64,000 bases of DNA. Source: Rhodocollybia butyracea. Lineage: Eukaryota > Basidiomycota > Agaricomycetes > Agaricales > Omphalotaceae. Within the stretch, counting starts at the first letter, position 1. The number at the start of each line of letters is the position of its first letter. The DNA lies in assembly GCA_015501585.1 (NCBI GenBank), contig JADNRY010000209.1:1-64000 (forward strand), read 5' to 3'. The notes under the pieces are model-generated. The model searched no databases, was not told the DNA's origin, and saw nothing but the letters and a program-made list of their open reading frames with translations. Positions 1 to 10,446 of the stretch are shown piece by piece. Both the position numbers and the translations under genes were made by a program.

Positions 1-586
1 TAACGGAGGGGCATGGGGCAAGAATGTAAAGGTAAGTGTGTAATGATAGTGCAGGAGGTTTTGGGAGACCAGTGGAGTCCGTAGTGGCTCGGCAAGGAGG
101 GAGATCGTCTTTGACAAAGCTCAGGTGTTTCGATGATCTAGGTCAATGCACAGAGTTCTGCAAGTATTCTGTAATGTATTTTCCCGCCATCATCTAAGGC
201 CTCAAGCTTCAGGGCTTCTGTACCAGCTGCATCCCTCACTTCCCAACCCACCATCAATTAATAATTTGCTTGAAGTGAACACCTCTAGAAACTCAGGGTT
301 GCGCTCCGGTCCACTGTGTTCTAAGCATACTACTTAGGGGCGTGGTCATCAAATCGTTTATCGAAAGCGGGTCGCTGGCTGGCACTTGAGAAGTATGTAT
401 ACAACGGAATTGAACCACTCTTCGCTTTGGAACGAGATAATATGACAGTACAGTGTCACTCTTCGCTTTAGAGCAAGGAAAACGATAATGACAACCGAGG
501 GCATCCTTTGTTACGAAAGTCAAGACGCAGGGCTCGAGCCCGGTGGTTTATAAACCCCTCATTCGAGGCAAAAGGATCACTTTATC
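1..586 (+). repeat. Spacer and promoter upstream of ligase copy 1
   Basis: This stretch resembles the 23.9-24.6 kb spacer between ligase copies 5 and 6, block by block. It starts with what normally follows a ligase stop codon (the 'ggttttggaagaccagcgga' type block at 56-80) and ends with the ligase promoter. The window therefore probably opens just downstream of another ligase copy lying to the left. The promoter part holds a degenerate CTTCGCTTTGG hairpin near 418-435 and a TTTATAAA box at 547-554, about 33 bases before the ATG. No gene of its own is seen. Confidence 0.6.
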
Positions 587-2527
587 ATGTCTCCACTTCT
601 GACCCACCTAACTAACATCGAAGATGTAGCTCCTCGCTTTCCCCTCCAGGATTGCATTTAAGATTCCCCAAGTCAACCCCAGACCGACCAGATTGAACAT
701 TGGACGGAGATCACTTTCCACCAATTCCTTCTTGATATCGAGCATCTGGCTCGATACTGTTTCATGTTTTGAAAGAAACTAGTGATATTCCTCAGAGGTC
801 TGTAATTGCTTTATGTAAGTTGAATCATGCAGAGGATTACGAGAGACATGCTGAGCTGACTCTATAACCCTCGTCTCCAGTTCGGAGGCTACAAGTATCT
901 TGACATTCGTACACGTATACGCAATTTCCCGAGCTGGATATATTCCCCAGCTCATCAATATCTTTCAAAAATGCCGACTACAATGTCATCCAAGGGTCGC
1001 TTGAACAGGCCAATGCCCGTGCTTTCATCTATGAGTCAGTATATAGTGACGCCATCCGTGATATACCTATTCCCCACTTTACTTCGGTCGCTGTTGTCCA
1101 TCCAAATGACTATCCACTCCCCGTCATACCTCATGTTACAGTTCTGACATCGCAGTCATATACCAGACCAGTGGAACCACCTCACTGGGAAAATCCAAGA
1201 TTGTTCCCTGCAGCTACGCCTGGCTAGATGGTAATGTTCGTAAAGTGACTGGCAAAGCTCGTTCGGATTCTGGAAAGGTAGATATCGTAAGCTGGCGGAA
1301 GGGCTTTTACTAGCATTATAGCTATCCTCAACTAACGAAATTGACAGTGGGAGCATCGGCTATATTGCTCAATTCGTAGGCATGTTTCCAGGTCCTTTTT
1401 ATTTCTTTGCTGCAATTGTATTCACTCTTTCCATCGTTGCAGGTCTTATCGGAACAATCTATCACACATTCCTGCATGGTGCAATACAAATCTGGCCAAC
1501 CCTCTACCTCTGAATTAGTAGATATCATTAACAGATGCAAGTTGAGGCAGCTTGTCTTGTTCCCTCATTTTCTTCGAGAACACCTTCGTGCCTCACGTAC
1601 AGACCCAGAGACTTTGCATGCCCTCTCTTCAGTGGATGTAATTATATACACAGGAGGTGGCTTCGTGGGTGATGAGGAAGAAGAATGGGCTTGGAAAAAT
1701 GGCATCAACCTTGTGGTAAGCTCTCTTCACTCATCCTTTGAACTTATGATTAATTTTATATAGAATGCTTATGGATCAACGGAATGCGGTGGACTTCTCA
1801 TATCAGAGGACTTCGGAAATCGCGCCAAAATTATCTTAAACGGTTCCCAGGTCCCTCTTTCATCAAGTTTATTCCTATCTCAAGCGATTCGGATCTACTA
1901 GAACTAGTCATTCCCCCAGAAGCACCTGAATGTCCTGATGTTTCATTCAGATCATCTGACGGTTAGTGTCCCATACCATTTACTGCTTATATACTGAATT
2001 CGAGTTGTACTAATTCCTGAAATCCCTAGGTAACTACCACACCAACGACCTCTTCCGCGAAGTGGAACCCGGAAGCTACGTGTTTTGCGGTCGCAACGAT
2101 GATTGGTTCAACATGCAAAATTGCAGTTTGTGTGATACGAAGTAGGTTCACTAATTCAATACCGTCTCAGCTTTTCCTCATTTGCCTCTCTAGAGCCATT
2201 GAAGATAATGCTCGAAGCCTTTGCGGTGACATCATCTCAGACTGTGTGGTAGTGGGTAATGGTCATCCTTCACCAGTATTGGTTGTGGAGGCTTGCAGCG
2301 TCAGCCCCGCCCTCGATGAGTCGAAACTGAAAGCAGAAATCTACCGCCGGATTCACCCTTTCCACGCCACTCGCTATCCACACGAAGGTATCGCTTCTCC
2401 GGACATGATATTCGTTGTACCTTTGGGCACTTTACCCCGAACGGTAACAAAAGCGACGGTGAGGAGGAAGGTTATAGAGGAGATGATGAAGGAAAAGTTG
2501 GACAAGTTATTTTCGGGAAACGTGTAA
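587..2527 (+). pseudogene. Adenylate-forming enzyme, copy 1 (frameshifted)
   Basis: This is a full-length but broken copy of the seven-exon AMP-binding enzyme. All exons can be aligned to copies 2 and 4-7. Seen lesions are: a one-base insertion in exon 1 around 620-660; loss of one G in the 'actggtttc' segment near 759; loss of the G at the first donor (TTTATGTAAG instead of TTTATGGTAAG, near 815); an extra T in 'gacattcgtac' near 905; a one-base loss before the A3 motif near 1145; and another near 1817 after the A5 motif. Exon 7 (2193-2527) is still open and ends with the conserved LFSGNV tail. With this many independent indels it cannot make the full protein. Promoter and TATA box are retained. 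Confidence 0.85.
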
Positions 2528-2779
2528 ACGGCAACACCAAGGAGCGGGAATGGAGAGCGAGGAGAAGCAGAAGGGCCAGATTGTCCGGACAAGGATGGGT
2601 GGAGATTCATAGATAAGTTTAATAGTCTTAATAGAGAGTACAGAACGTTTCGGAAGACCAGCGGATACGAGCCGCAATGCTTCCCGGGCAAGCGATTGTT
2701 CCTTCTTGGGAAACTTGTTCAGGCATTTTTGATAATCTTGGTCAATACATTGAAAGTTCTGTGATTCCATGCCGCCAGT

Positions 2780-3660
2780 CTATCTTGCTTATTTTCCGTT
2801 TCAGGCTTTGAATAAGATGCGCCTAGTAGAAGTTGGATGGCAGTTACAGCCATGAAATAGGTCCTTATGGTACGCTATAGACAGGTGGGTGGGTAGGTGG
2901 TCCTCTTTTCGTAATATATAGAAGGATATAATGATAAGAATAAGGATAGGGATTGTGGCGGGAGGAGGAGTAGTAAGTGATGGTGTAGTTTCCACATGGT
3001 TAGCTAGGAGGCCTAGGACACAAAGACAGCCCTCTGCACCAAAAATTGACAATCGTAGCCGAGATAGCTTGAGGGAGAAGAGGATATCGAGAGGAAACGA
3101 CACCAGTGTGTCAGACGTGCGCGAGGCACGATCCACAATCATTAATCACCTGTGAACCTATGTATGGAGGTTGCATAGGACCTAGATGGCGCACATACCC
3201 AGTTCGTTGGCCCAATTCTTGACCAAACTCGAGGGGCAGGCAGTGATACATTTCTCGATAGAGGGCTTGCCAGCATGCGGAGACTGTTTGATGAGAGTCC
3301 AGAGCAGAGTTTTCAAGAAAGCGACGGTAGCGCAAGGAGCAAATGTGCACGTGTAGGGAAGCACACACTTTAGTGAGCACTCCAAGCGACTACTCCAGTC
3401 TTGAGGGAACCGAAAACCATCTCATCGATCATCTATCATGTTTGAATCCAGTAGATGATTGAGGTAGCTGTCTGTTAGGCTTTAGCCTTGAGCCAATCTA
3501 GCCCGGTCAAACTGCGGGGAGGCCGGATACTGAAAGGAACTGGGAGACAGAATTGGTACAGAGGTGGATAGGCTGGAAAGGCATAGACTGATAGAGTGTA
3601 CACGTGTAGAAGATAAGATGATAGTCGTGTCGTAACGTTACTCTGTTGTTGGGCTACTAG
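2780..3660 (-). pseudogene. bHLH-type gene relic, 3' part
   Basis: Between ligase copies 1 and 2 lies, in reverse orientation, the downstream (C-terminal) part of the recurring bHLH gene. It shows the same blocks as the longer relics at 12.6-14.2 kb and 54.8-56.8 kb (for example the 'ctatgtatggaggttg' block near 3159 and the 'cgactactccagtcttgag' block near 3389). The basic-helix-loop-helix exon itself is absent here. Several stop codons and frame changes are present. It is identified only by similarity to the other relics within this window. Confidence 0.5.
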
Positions 3661-3803
3661 CGCACACCAAGGGTTCCCACTCCCAACACTTTTGGATCAA
3701 ATATGACCGATCGACCTTTAGACCCTCGGCGTGAGCGATTTTTCCCAACTAACATCACACAGAGGCATGTGAAGTTCACATGTCAAGGCAAATGCCCCCA
3801 GTG

Positions 3804-3837
3804 TTATAAACCCATCATTTGCAAAAGGATCTTTATC
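3804..3837 (+). promoter_or_regulatory. TATA box and short leader of ligase copy 2
   Basis: TTATAAA at 3804-3810 is followed by the family leader 'cccatcatttgcaaaagg' and the ATG at 3838. Upstream of the TATA box this copy differs from all others: the paired CTTCGCTTTGGAGCG hairpins are missing and the sequence 3640-3800 is unrelated to the other promoters. Copy 2 therefore keeps the core promoter but has lost the upstream family element. Confidence 0.55.
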
Positions 3838-5781
3838 ATGTCTCCACTCCTGACCCACCTAACCAACCTCGAAGATGCGACCTCTCGTTTCCCCTCTAGG
3901 GTTGCATTCAAGATTCCCCAAGTAAACCCCCAAACCGATGAGATTGATCATTGGAAGGACATCACTTTCCAGGAATTCCTTCTCGATATTGAGCACCTTG
4001 CTCGATACTGGTTTCATGTTTTGAATGAGACTAGTGGTATTCCTCAGAGGTCTGTGATTGGTTTATGGTAAGTTGGATGCAAGTGCCAAGCATTACAAAT
4101 TGCCGTCCAAACACGCTGAGCTGACTCTGTAATCCACCGCCTCCAGTCTCGGAGGCTACAAGTATATCGACATCGTACATGTATACGCAATTTCCCGAGC
4201 TGGATACATTCCCCAGCTCGTCAATATTTTCCAAAATGCCGACTACAGCGTCATCCAAGGCTCGATTGAACAGGGCAATACCCGCGCTTTTATTTATGAG
4301 TCGGTATATAGCGACACCGTCCGTGATATTCCTCAGATTCCCCGCTTTACTACTGTCACTGTTGTCCATCCGAATGACTATCCGCTCCCTGATCTACCTC
4401 ATGTCACAGGCTCTGACATCGCAATCATTTACCAGACCAGTGGAACCACCTCTGGAACATCCAAGATTGTTCCCTGCAACTACACCTGGCTGGATGGTAA
4501 TGTTCGTAAAATGATGTCTCACTTGGATCCTGGAAAGCCAGATATTGTAAGCTGGTGGTAAGGATCTTACTAGCACCATGATCACTATCCTCAACTAACG
4601 AACGACATTGTCGGCAGTGGAAGCACCGGCTATATGGCTCAATTTGGAGGCATGTTTCCAATTTCTTTGCCTGAAATGTATTGACTCTTTCCATGGTTGC
4701 AGGAGTCATCGGAATAATCTACCGCACATCCTGCATGGTCCAATACAGATCTGGCCAGCCCTCCACTGCCGAAATAGTAGATAACATTAACAGATGCCAG
4801 ACGAGGCTGCTTTTTGCGTACCCACTTTATCTTCGAGAATACATTCGTGCGTCACGTACGGACCCAGAGACATTACGTGCCCTCTCCTCAGTGGATTCAA
4901 TTATATACATCGGAGGTGGCTTGGGGAGCGATGAGGACGAAGAATGGGCCTGGAAAAATGGTATAAATCTTGTGGTAAGCTCTTCACTCTTCCCCCGAAC
5001 CCGATTAATTTTATATAGAATTCTTATGGTAAAACTGAATGCGGCAGACTTCTCTTATCAGAGGGACTTCGGAAATCTCGCCAAAATTACCTTAAACGGC
5101 TCCCAGGTCCCTCTTTAATCAAGTTTATTCCTATCTCAAATGATTCCGATCTACTGGAACTAGTTGTTCCCCCAGAAGCACCCGAATGCCCTCATGTTTC
5201 ATTAAGATCATCTGACGGTTAGTGTCTCGTATTACTTCTGATATATTCGGGTTGTACTAATCCTGAGATCCTTAGGCAGCTATCACACCAATGACCTTTT
5301 CCGCGAAGTGGAACCCGGAAGCTACGTCTTTTGCGGTCGCAGTGATGATTGGTTCAATATGGAAAATTGCTGTTTGTGTGATACCAGGTAAGTTCACAAT
5401 TCGATACCACCCGAGCTTTTCTTCATCTGCCTCCGTAGAGCCATTGAAGATAATGCTCGAACCCTTTGCGGTGACATCATCTCAGACTGCGTGGTAGTGG
5501 GTAATGGTCGTCCGTCACCAGTATTGGTTGTAGAGGCATCCCATCGCAATGTCAGCCCCGCCCTAAACTTTGAGTCGGAACTGAAAACCGAAATCTACCG
5601 CCGGATTTGCCCTTTCCACACCGCTCGCTATCCACACGAACGCATCGATTCTCCGGACATGATATTCATTGTACCTTTGGGCACTTTACCTCGAACGGTG
5701 ACGAAAGCAACGGTGAAGAAGAAAGTTATAGAAGAGATGATGAAGGAAAGGTTGGACCTGTTATTTTCAGGCAACGCGTAA
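3838..5781 (+). CDS. Adenylate-forming (AMP-binding) enzyme, copy 2
   Basis: A stand-alone ANL-superfamily enzyme of 532 residues. Exons: 3838-4067, 4147-4557, 4618-4649, 4703-4974, 5019-5217, 5276-5387, 5439-5781; the frame is open throughout. The family activates a carboxylic acid as an acyl-adenylate and usually passes it to CoA or a carrier protein. Visible motifs: A3-like YQTSGTTSGTSK, A5-like NSYGKTECG, A7/A8-like SYHTNDLF and GRSDDWF, and the C-terminal A10-like PRTVTKATVKKK with its candidate catalytic lysine. No thiolation or reductase domain follows, so it is not a complete NRPS-like reductase. Odd points: the usual lysine in the A3 loop (SGKSK in the other copies) is threonine here; intron 3 starts with GC instead of GT; the promoter lacks the upstream hairpins. 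The substrate is unknown. The start is fixed by the MSPLLTHL start shared by all but one copy. Confidence 0.85.
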
Positions 5782-5984
5782 GGGCTGCAACATCAAAGGG
5801 GCGGGGTGGAGAGCGAGGAGAAGGACCACAGTGATCGGGAACAAGGATGGGCATGGGCGGAGATGCGTAGATAAGTTGTGAGGGTATCGGTAGAAAGTAC
5901 ATGTTTGGAAGGCCGGTGGAGCCACAATGGCTTGGCAAGAACACTTTGCGTTTGAACAGTAGACGTTATAGCAGAAATAGGCCT

Positions 5985-6760
5985 TATTTATGATGCAATA
6001 CGAGAGCGAAGAGTACTAAGTAATAGTGTGGTATCCACATAGCAAGAAGGCCGAGGACAGCTGTCTGCACCAAAAATTGACAGTTGTAGCCGAGGTAACT
6101 TGGGGAGCGGAATTTATTGAGAAGAAACAACGCCAGTGTTTCGGACGAACGCGAGGCGCGATTCGTAATGAAGCGGTCGCCTACGAACCTATGTATAGAG
6201 GTTGTATAGGACCGGGATGATAAAGTTCGGAAGAAAGCAACGGCAGCGCAAGAAGCGAATGTCACGCACGAGTAGGCAGCACGCACTGTCGTCAACCACT
6301 TCAAGCAATGAGATAGGTATATCATTCCAAGCGACTACTCCAGTCTTGAGTGAACCGAAATTCACCTCATCCATCTGCATCATCCAACGTGTTTTGAACC
6401 AGTAGAGAATCAATGTAGCTGTCTGTGAGTTAGCTTCAGGTCCACTACGAACGGTCTCTCGGAGAATACTGATTAAGAGTGAGATCTTGAGAATTAGGAT
6501 ACAAAAAGGAAATATGAAAATGACTTACTTTCCTTGCCTTCGTTCGAGTCGCCGTTACTAGTCTTGCTGTTTATCCTCTTGATAACAGCAGGCTCGTAGG
6601 AACACTAACTGGGCCGGCCAGTAGTGGTAGCGTAGAATCCGGACGGCGACGATGGCTCCGGGCTGGAACTAAGGCAGCGTCTGCAAGAATGCTGTTCAAC
6701 ATAGAGCGCATCTGCCGATAAGAACTATGTGGTGCCAGTGAAAGCCTGGAGAAGAAGAAA
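5985..6760 (-). pseudogene. bHLH-type gene relic
   Basis: A reverse-strand relic with C-terminal blocks (5985-6420) and part of the N-terminal low-complexity exon (6540-6740, shadow of the 'NPESPSPSG' Ser/Pro-rich segment). Only a stub of the bHLH exon is left near 6440-6470 (the 'gaacggtctctcggagaatactga' block). The loop and second helix are deleted. Frame changes and stops make it non-coding. It lies tail-to-tail with ligase copy 2. Confidence 0.5.
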
Positions 6761-6839
6761 AAGGGTAAATTCAAGTGCAGATGGGAGAAAGGGCTGCGGG
6801 AAAAAAAGAGGAAGACAAGTCAGTCTCTTATGTAAATAC

Positions 6840-7880
6840 AAATATCAATTCTCAATCACCAAATTTCCTTATTCGGTTGTTATCGGATGGCAATCTATAT
6901 TGAGAAGAAGGACAAGGCCTTCGCTCCTCCTTCCCTCTTGTATGGAACAATACCAATCTTTTCTGGCGTGCTTTGACCGCAATCCTAACATGACCTAGGT
7001 TCGACGCCGGCGCCTCCGAAATTGCTCGACGAGTCATGACTAAACTTGCGATTCGGACTTTCTTCAATCCTTGGCTCAAACTCTTGCTCAAACTGCCACA
7101 AACTTAGCTATGGGCCGCTGCTGGATACAACTTGAAATGCATGGCGCACTTGGACTATACTTCTTTCCATTACCAAAGCTAATGTCTAATTATACGTTGG
7201 ACTCGAGGAGCGGTGTGTCACAGGCATGTCACTCTGACTAGGTTGCTGTACTCTCCCTTACGGTCGAATCGCACCAGATGTGACGCAGCTCTGGATCCGG
7301 GATTACCGCGTACGTACTGCGATTCAGGCGTAAGAGGCGATATCAACGTCACTTTGGTTAGTCGCATGAATCTGGGATAAGTTCGGGTGTAACGCATAGG
7401 CGCTCCGACAAGTAGCTCCGCTCGAACCCTCAAAGCTCCTGATTGCACATTTTCAAAGCCAGGCCCCAACGTCAATGTCAGCTGAGTTATCTCTCTTGGT
7501 CTGCTGCCAGTTAAAAAACCTGGAAACTGCGGACCTTTCCACGCAATCATTAGGCCTTTATACTAGTGAAATCGCGGCTGTTCCTTCAGAAAAGTGAACA
7601 GAACGCTTGTTGTTGTGATTGCTAACAGTTCTCTGTGACAATATCCGTCAGGTCAGATAAATCTTCCAAATCCAAATCCAAATTCATGGCCTAAACAGCC
7701 TTACACAGCCTTGACCGACACAAAATCTACGAGGTTCCACAGCCCTTCTAGATATTAATTATTTTGAATACATTGTCGATGTATACTCGAATTGCCTATG
7801 CTCTTCCGTCTCGCGACGGATTCGCTACTAGGTTGTATAAAACCTCCATTCCCTGAAGGCGTGTTCGTTGCATCCACTGA
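6840..7880. other. Unassigned intergenic stretch
   Basis: No recognisable gene. 6840-7000 resembles 56.83-57.03 kb (both lie upstream of a membrane-protein gene copy). A 110-codon open frame on the - strand (7550 to 7218) is somewhat more GC-rich than its surroundings. It encodes a peptide with segments such as 'TQLTLTLGPGFENVQSG' and 'RFMRLTKVTLISPLTPESQ'. I do not recognise it; it may be a fragment of a gene or chance. The upstream end of the copy-A membrane gene starts near 7800 with a TATA-like TTGTATAAAA at 7832-7841. Confidence 0.35.
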
Positions 7881-8780
7881 ATGTCCTCTTCTCCTGAATA
7901 TCAAACACCACTGGTTGACTGCTCGAAGGTCACCCAGAACTTACTTACAACACTATTGACGAGCCTGCCGGCTCCATGTCTTTGGATCCTTGTGTCCACG
8001 GTCATATCTATGACCATACTTCGGTACACCTTACTCCCTTGTCTAACTCTGCGCGGACTCGAGGAGACGATCAAAGCTGTTGATAAAATGCTACAAGGCC
8101 ATATCGGTTTGGGGATTATTCCCTCCAATGTTGATAGTGGTGCTGGTAGCAACTTTTGCTTTGCACCGGGATTGGATTATAGCGAGCATCTGTTGTGCAG
8201 CGACCAGTGAGTCTATGCGATTGTTTTTTCACTCAGTTCTAAGGAATATTGATCTTTGCTGAAAGACTCGGATACCTCGACATTGGGGACCTGGAAGATT
8301 CTCGTCGGTGAGTTTATTGATCTGTATTCAAAGTAATCTCTAACCCAGTGGTCTGATACGCAGATGCATGGACTACGAGGAGCGTTTATGTCGGTCAGTA
8401 TATGCACAACATCTGATGGCACCCAACTCACGGTATTTTCCCCAGAATCAAAGACATCGCCCATGATCTACGCTTGCAGCCCCCTCCCCCATCCTTGATA
8501 AGGTATCTCAAAGTATATATCACCCGTATATGCACTATTTCCTCTGCATACAAGGAAGTACATAAATTGAGACATGAAATAAAGGTACTTAACCTCTCCT
8601 CGTAATTCCATTCCGCGTATTCTGACGCATATATGCTAGCATTTAACCCTCTTGATCTCCAAACGCCACAACAAGTTTAAGCTTGATTTTGTGTTGCTAC
8701 GAAAACAAAGAAGTACTTGCCCACAAAACATCATGGAACATCAAAGTGTCAGGGGTTACCAGATATCATATCCCAAGTAG
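7881..8780 (+). pseudogene. Small single-pass membrane protein, copy A (frameshifted)
   Basis: Copy A of the four-exon membrane-protein family. Exon 1 starts MSSSPEYQT and carries the single hydrophobic segment (LWILVSTVISMTILRYTLLP) followed by the family signature LRGLEETIKAVDKMLQGHIG and GIIPSNVDSG. Exon 2 (after 8265) encodes LGYLDIGDLE. In exon 3, near 8425, five bases present in copy C are missing between 'CCCAA' and 'CTCACGG'. The frame changes and stops soon after, before the KDIAHDL and EVxxLRHEIK segments. The downstream exon sequence is still visible to about 8740 but has a further one-base loss. The protein is probably truncated and the copy non-functional. Confidence 0.7.
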
Positions 8781-8813
8781 TTAAAAATTACGAATGCAAG
8801 AATGCTGTACATC

Positions 8814-9175
8814 AGAAAGCGTAAGCATGGCCAACACTGTGGGACGGGAGACGGTAGCATTCTTGAGAGGGGCATAACGACGGAAAGCCAGGCGTGCAGC
8901 TGGAGGATAGTCGTAGTCTGCCAAAGTGGAGCGAGAGGCGGAGTGGAAAGTTACTAGTTATTAATTATTGGTGAGCTCGAGGTGTTAAAAACTAGAGGAA
9001 GGAATATGAGTGCGATGTAAGATGCGAGCAAACTGGATGCATGGAGAAGAGATGTACGACCTAATGACAAAGAGTAGGCGGGCTGAGATGGATTCATCGG
9101 GTATTGGAGGTAACCGATAACTACTAACTGGTAATCGATAATCCATCAAGTTATACAAGGGAAACAGCGGCGGCG
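8814..9175 (-). pseudogene. bHLH-type gene relic, 5' end only
   Basis: Only the N-terminal exon region of the recurring - strand bHLH gene remains: the 'cagaaagcgtaagcatggcc' block at 8814 through the 'aagttatacaagggaaac' block near 9150. The bHLH exon and everything downstream are missing because the copy-A membrane gene adjoins it. Stops interrupt all frames. Confidence 0.45.
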
Positions 9176-10240
9176 GCTAAAACAACGTTACCTCGGCAGG
9201 TGAGCTGAATCGCTCCACCCGGAACGCGCGTCTGAATTTTGTACTTGAACCACATGAATATGGCCTTTTACAGGGCGAACCTATAGGACCACCGATGCAA
9301 CCGTCATTGTTTCCTGCTGTCTGTCCCTGGGCTTCACTAAAGGCAAAGAAATTATGGCGGTGGAATGCAGTTGTGGCTGCTGGCAAGTCGTAGCTTCCAT
9401 ATTCTGTTTTGTTGTCACTTATCTATTGTTCTTTCTTGCAATTCTTCTGAATGGATGCTCTCGGATTTAGATTTGACGTCAAATTTCCCTGTCCTTTATT
9501 TGTCACGTCGCTGCGTATGGTTGTCCAGTTGGCTCCTCCAGCGCTTCAAATATAGCTAAAGAAATTCAAGCCCATTCGATACTTCACATTAGAAGAGTTA
9601 TATATGCGTCAGTCCTTCACATATAGAACTTGTGTGGCTACTTCAAATGGAGGATTTGGATGATCCATACGGCTTTTTCATCAACATGCTCATTACACTG
9701 ACGCGATACTGACAAGTCTCGATATAAGATTGTGGATTGTCAAATTTCTCCCTCAAAACCATCGCATCATCTTTCTACCTCTCCTGTGTCATCTCTCCGA
9801 TGTTTTTTCTCTCTGAAAGCCACGGTTACACAAAGTCGTCCTTAATATTCGTCCTCCTTTCCGCATTCTTATTTCGTATACGACGTTCCTCCTGGTGGCC
9901 TGCGGGCGTTATATTGGCCATCTGTAGCAGATTTCTCTTAACGGACATGACTGAGCGCACTCTGACCTAAGTGGCTCTTTGCTGGTGCAGCGGCTTGGGC
10001 GATCTTCATCGGATCTGACTCAAAAGCGTGTTTTCAAATAGGAAGAGAGGCTTCAGCATTCCTGCAACTACAATCTTTCCGACACCTCCTATCACCCTTT
10101 GCGCTCGAGGCCTTGTTAATCAAAGCTGTTCCTTCATCTTGGGTTGTGACTCCGAGTACTTTTAACTTTACTTCTCATCGCACCCGGAGTACAGGCGTTT
10201 TGGTGCTTAATGAATTTAGTAAGCCATCTATCACCCAACG
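9176..10240. repeat. Recurring spacer between bHLH relic and ligase
   Basis: This is one of about six related spacers (also 14.2-15.3, 19.65-20.25, 27.96-29.1, 32.3-33.3 and 48.2-49.3 kb). Shared blocks in order are a 'cgctccrcccggaacgcgc' block, 'cgtcattgtttcctgctgtc', 'gatccatac...catcaacatgctcattacactgacgcgatactgacaa', and 'ctggtggcc(t/c)gcgggcgttatattgg'. In its ancestral setting it is the shared intergenic region of a divergent gene pair. No convincing coding sequence was found. Confidence 0.55.
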
Positions 10241-10243
10241 AAT

Positions 10244-10446
10244 TGAATCACTCTTCGCTTTGGAGCGAGGAACACAGTAATATGACAGCAGAGTGTCACA
10301 CCAGAGTCACTCTTCGCTTTAGAAGGCTTTTTAGAGTGAAAAAAAAGAATAATAACAACAGAGTGACACTCTTCGTTACGGAAATCAAGATACAGGCCTG
10401 GTGGTTTATAAACCCATCATTCGGGTGGCAAAAGGATCGCTTTATC
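10244..10446 (+). promoter_or_regulatory. Promoter of ligase copy 3
   Basis: Contains the inverted-repeat element CTCTTCGCTTTGGAGCGAGG at 10251-10270, a second half-site 'actcttcgctttagaagg' near 10309-10327, a third 'gacactcttcgttacgg' near 10365-10381, and the TATA box TTTATAAA at 10405-10412, 35 bases before the ATG. The same order is found upstream of copies 4, 6 and 7. Confidence 0.55.

Noticed and set aside
3703..3837. Upstream in-frame ATG at 3703 that would extend ligase copy 2 by 45 residues
   Set aside because: The extension would run through the TATA box and has no counterpart in the other copies, most of which start at MSPLLTHL (MPPLTHL in copy 5).
6571..6774. Several 60-110 codon frames in the 6, 13, 19, 27, 31, 47 and 56 kb regions as independent small genes
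   Set aside because: Alignment among them shows they are pieces of one recurring bHLH gene in different broken frames.
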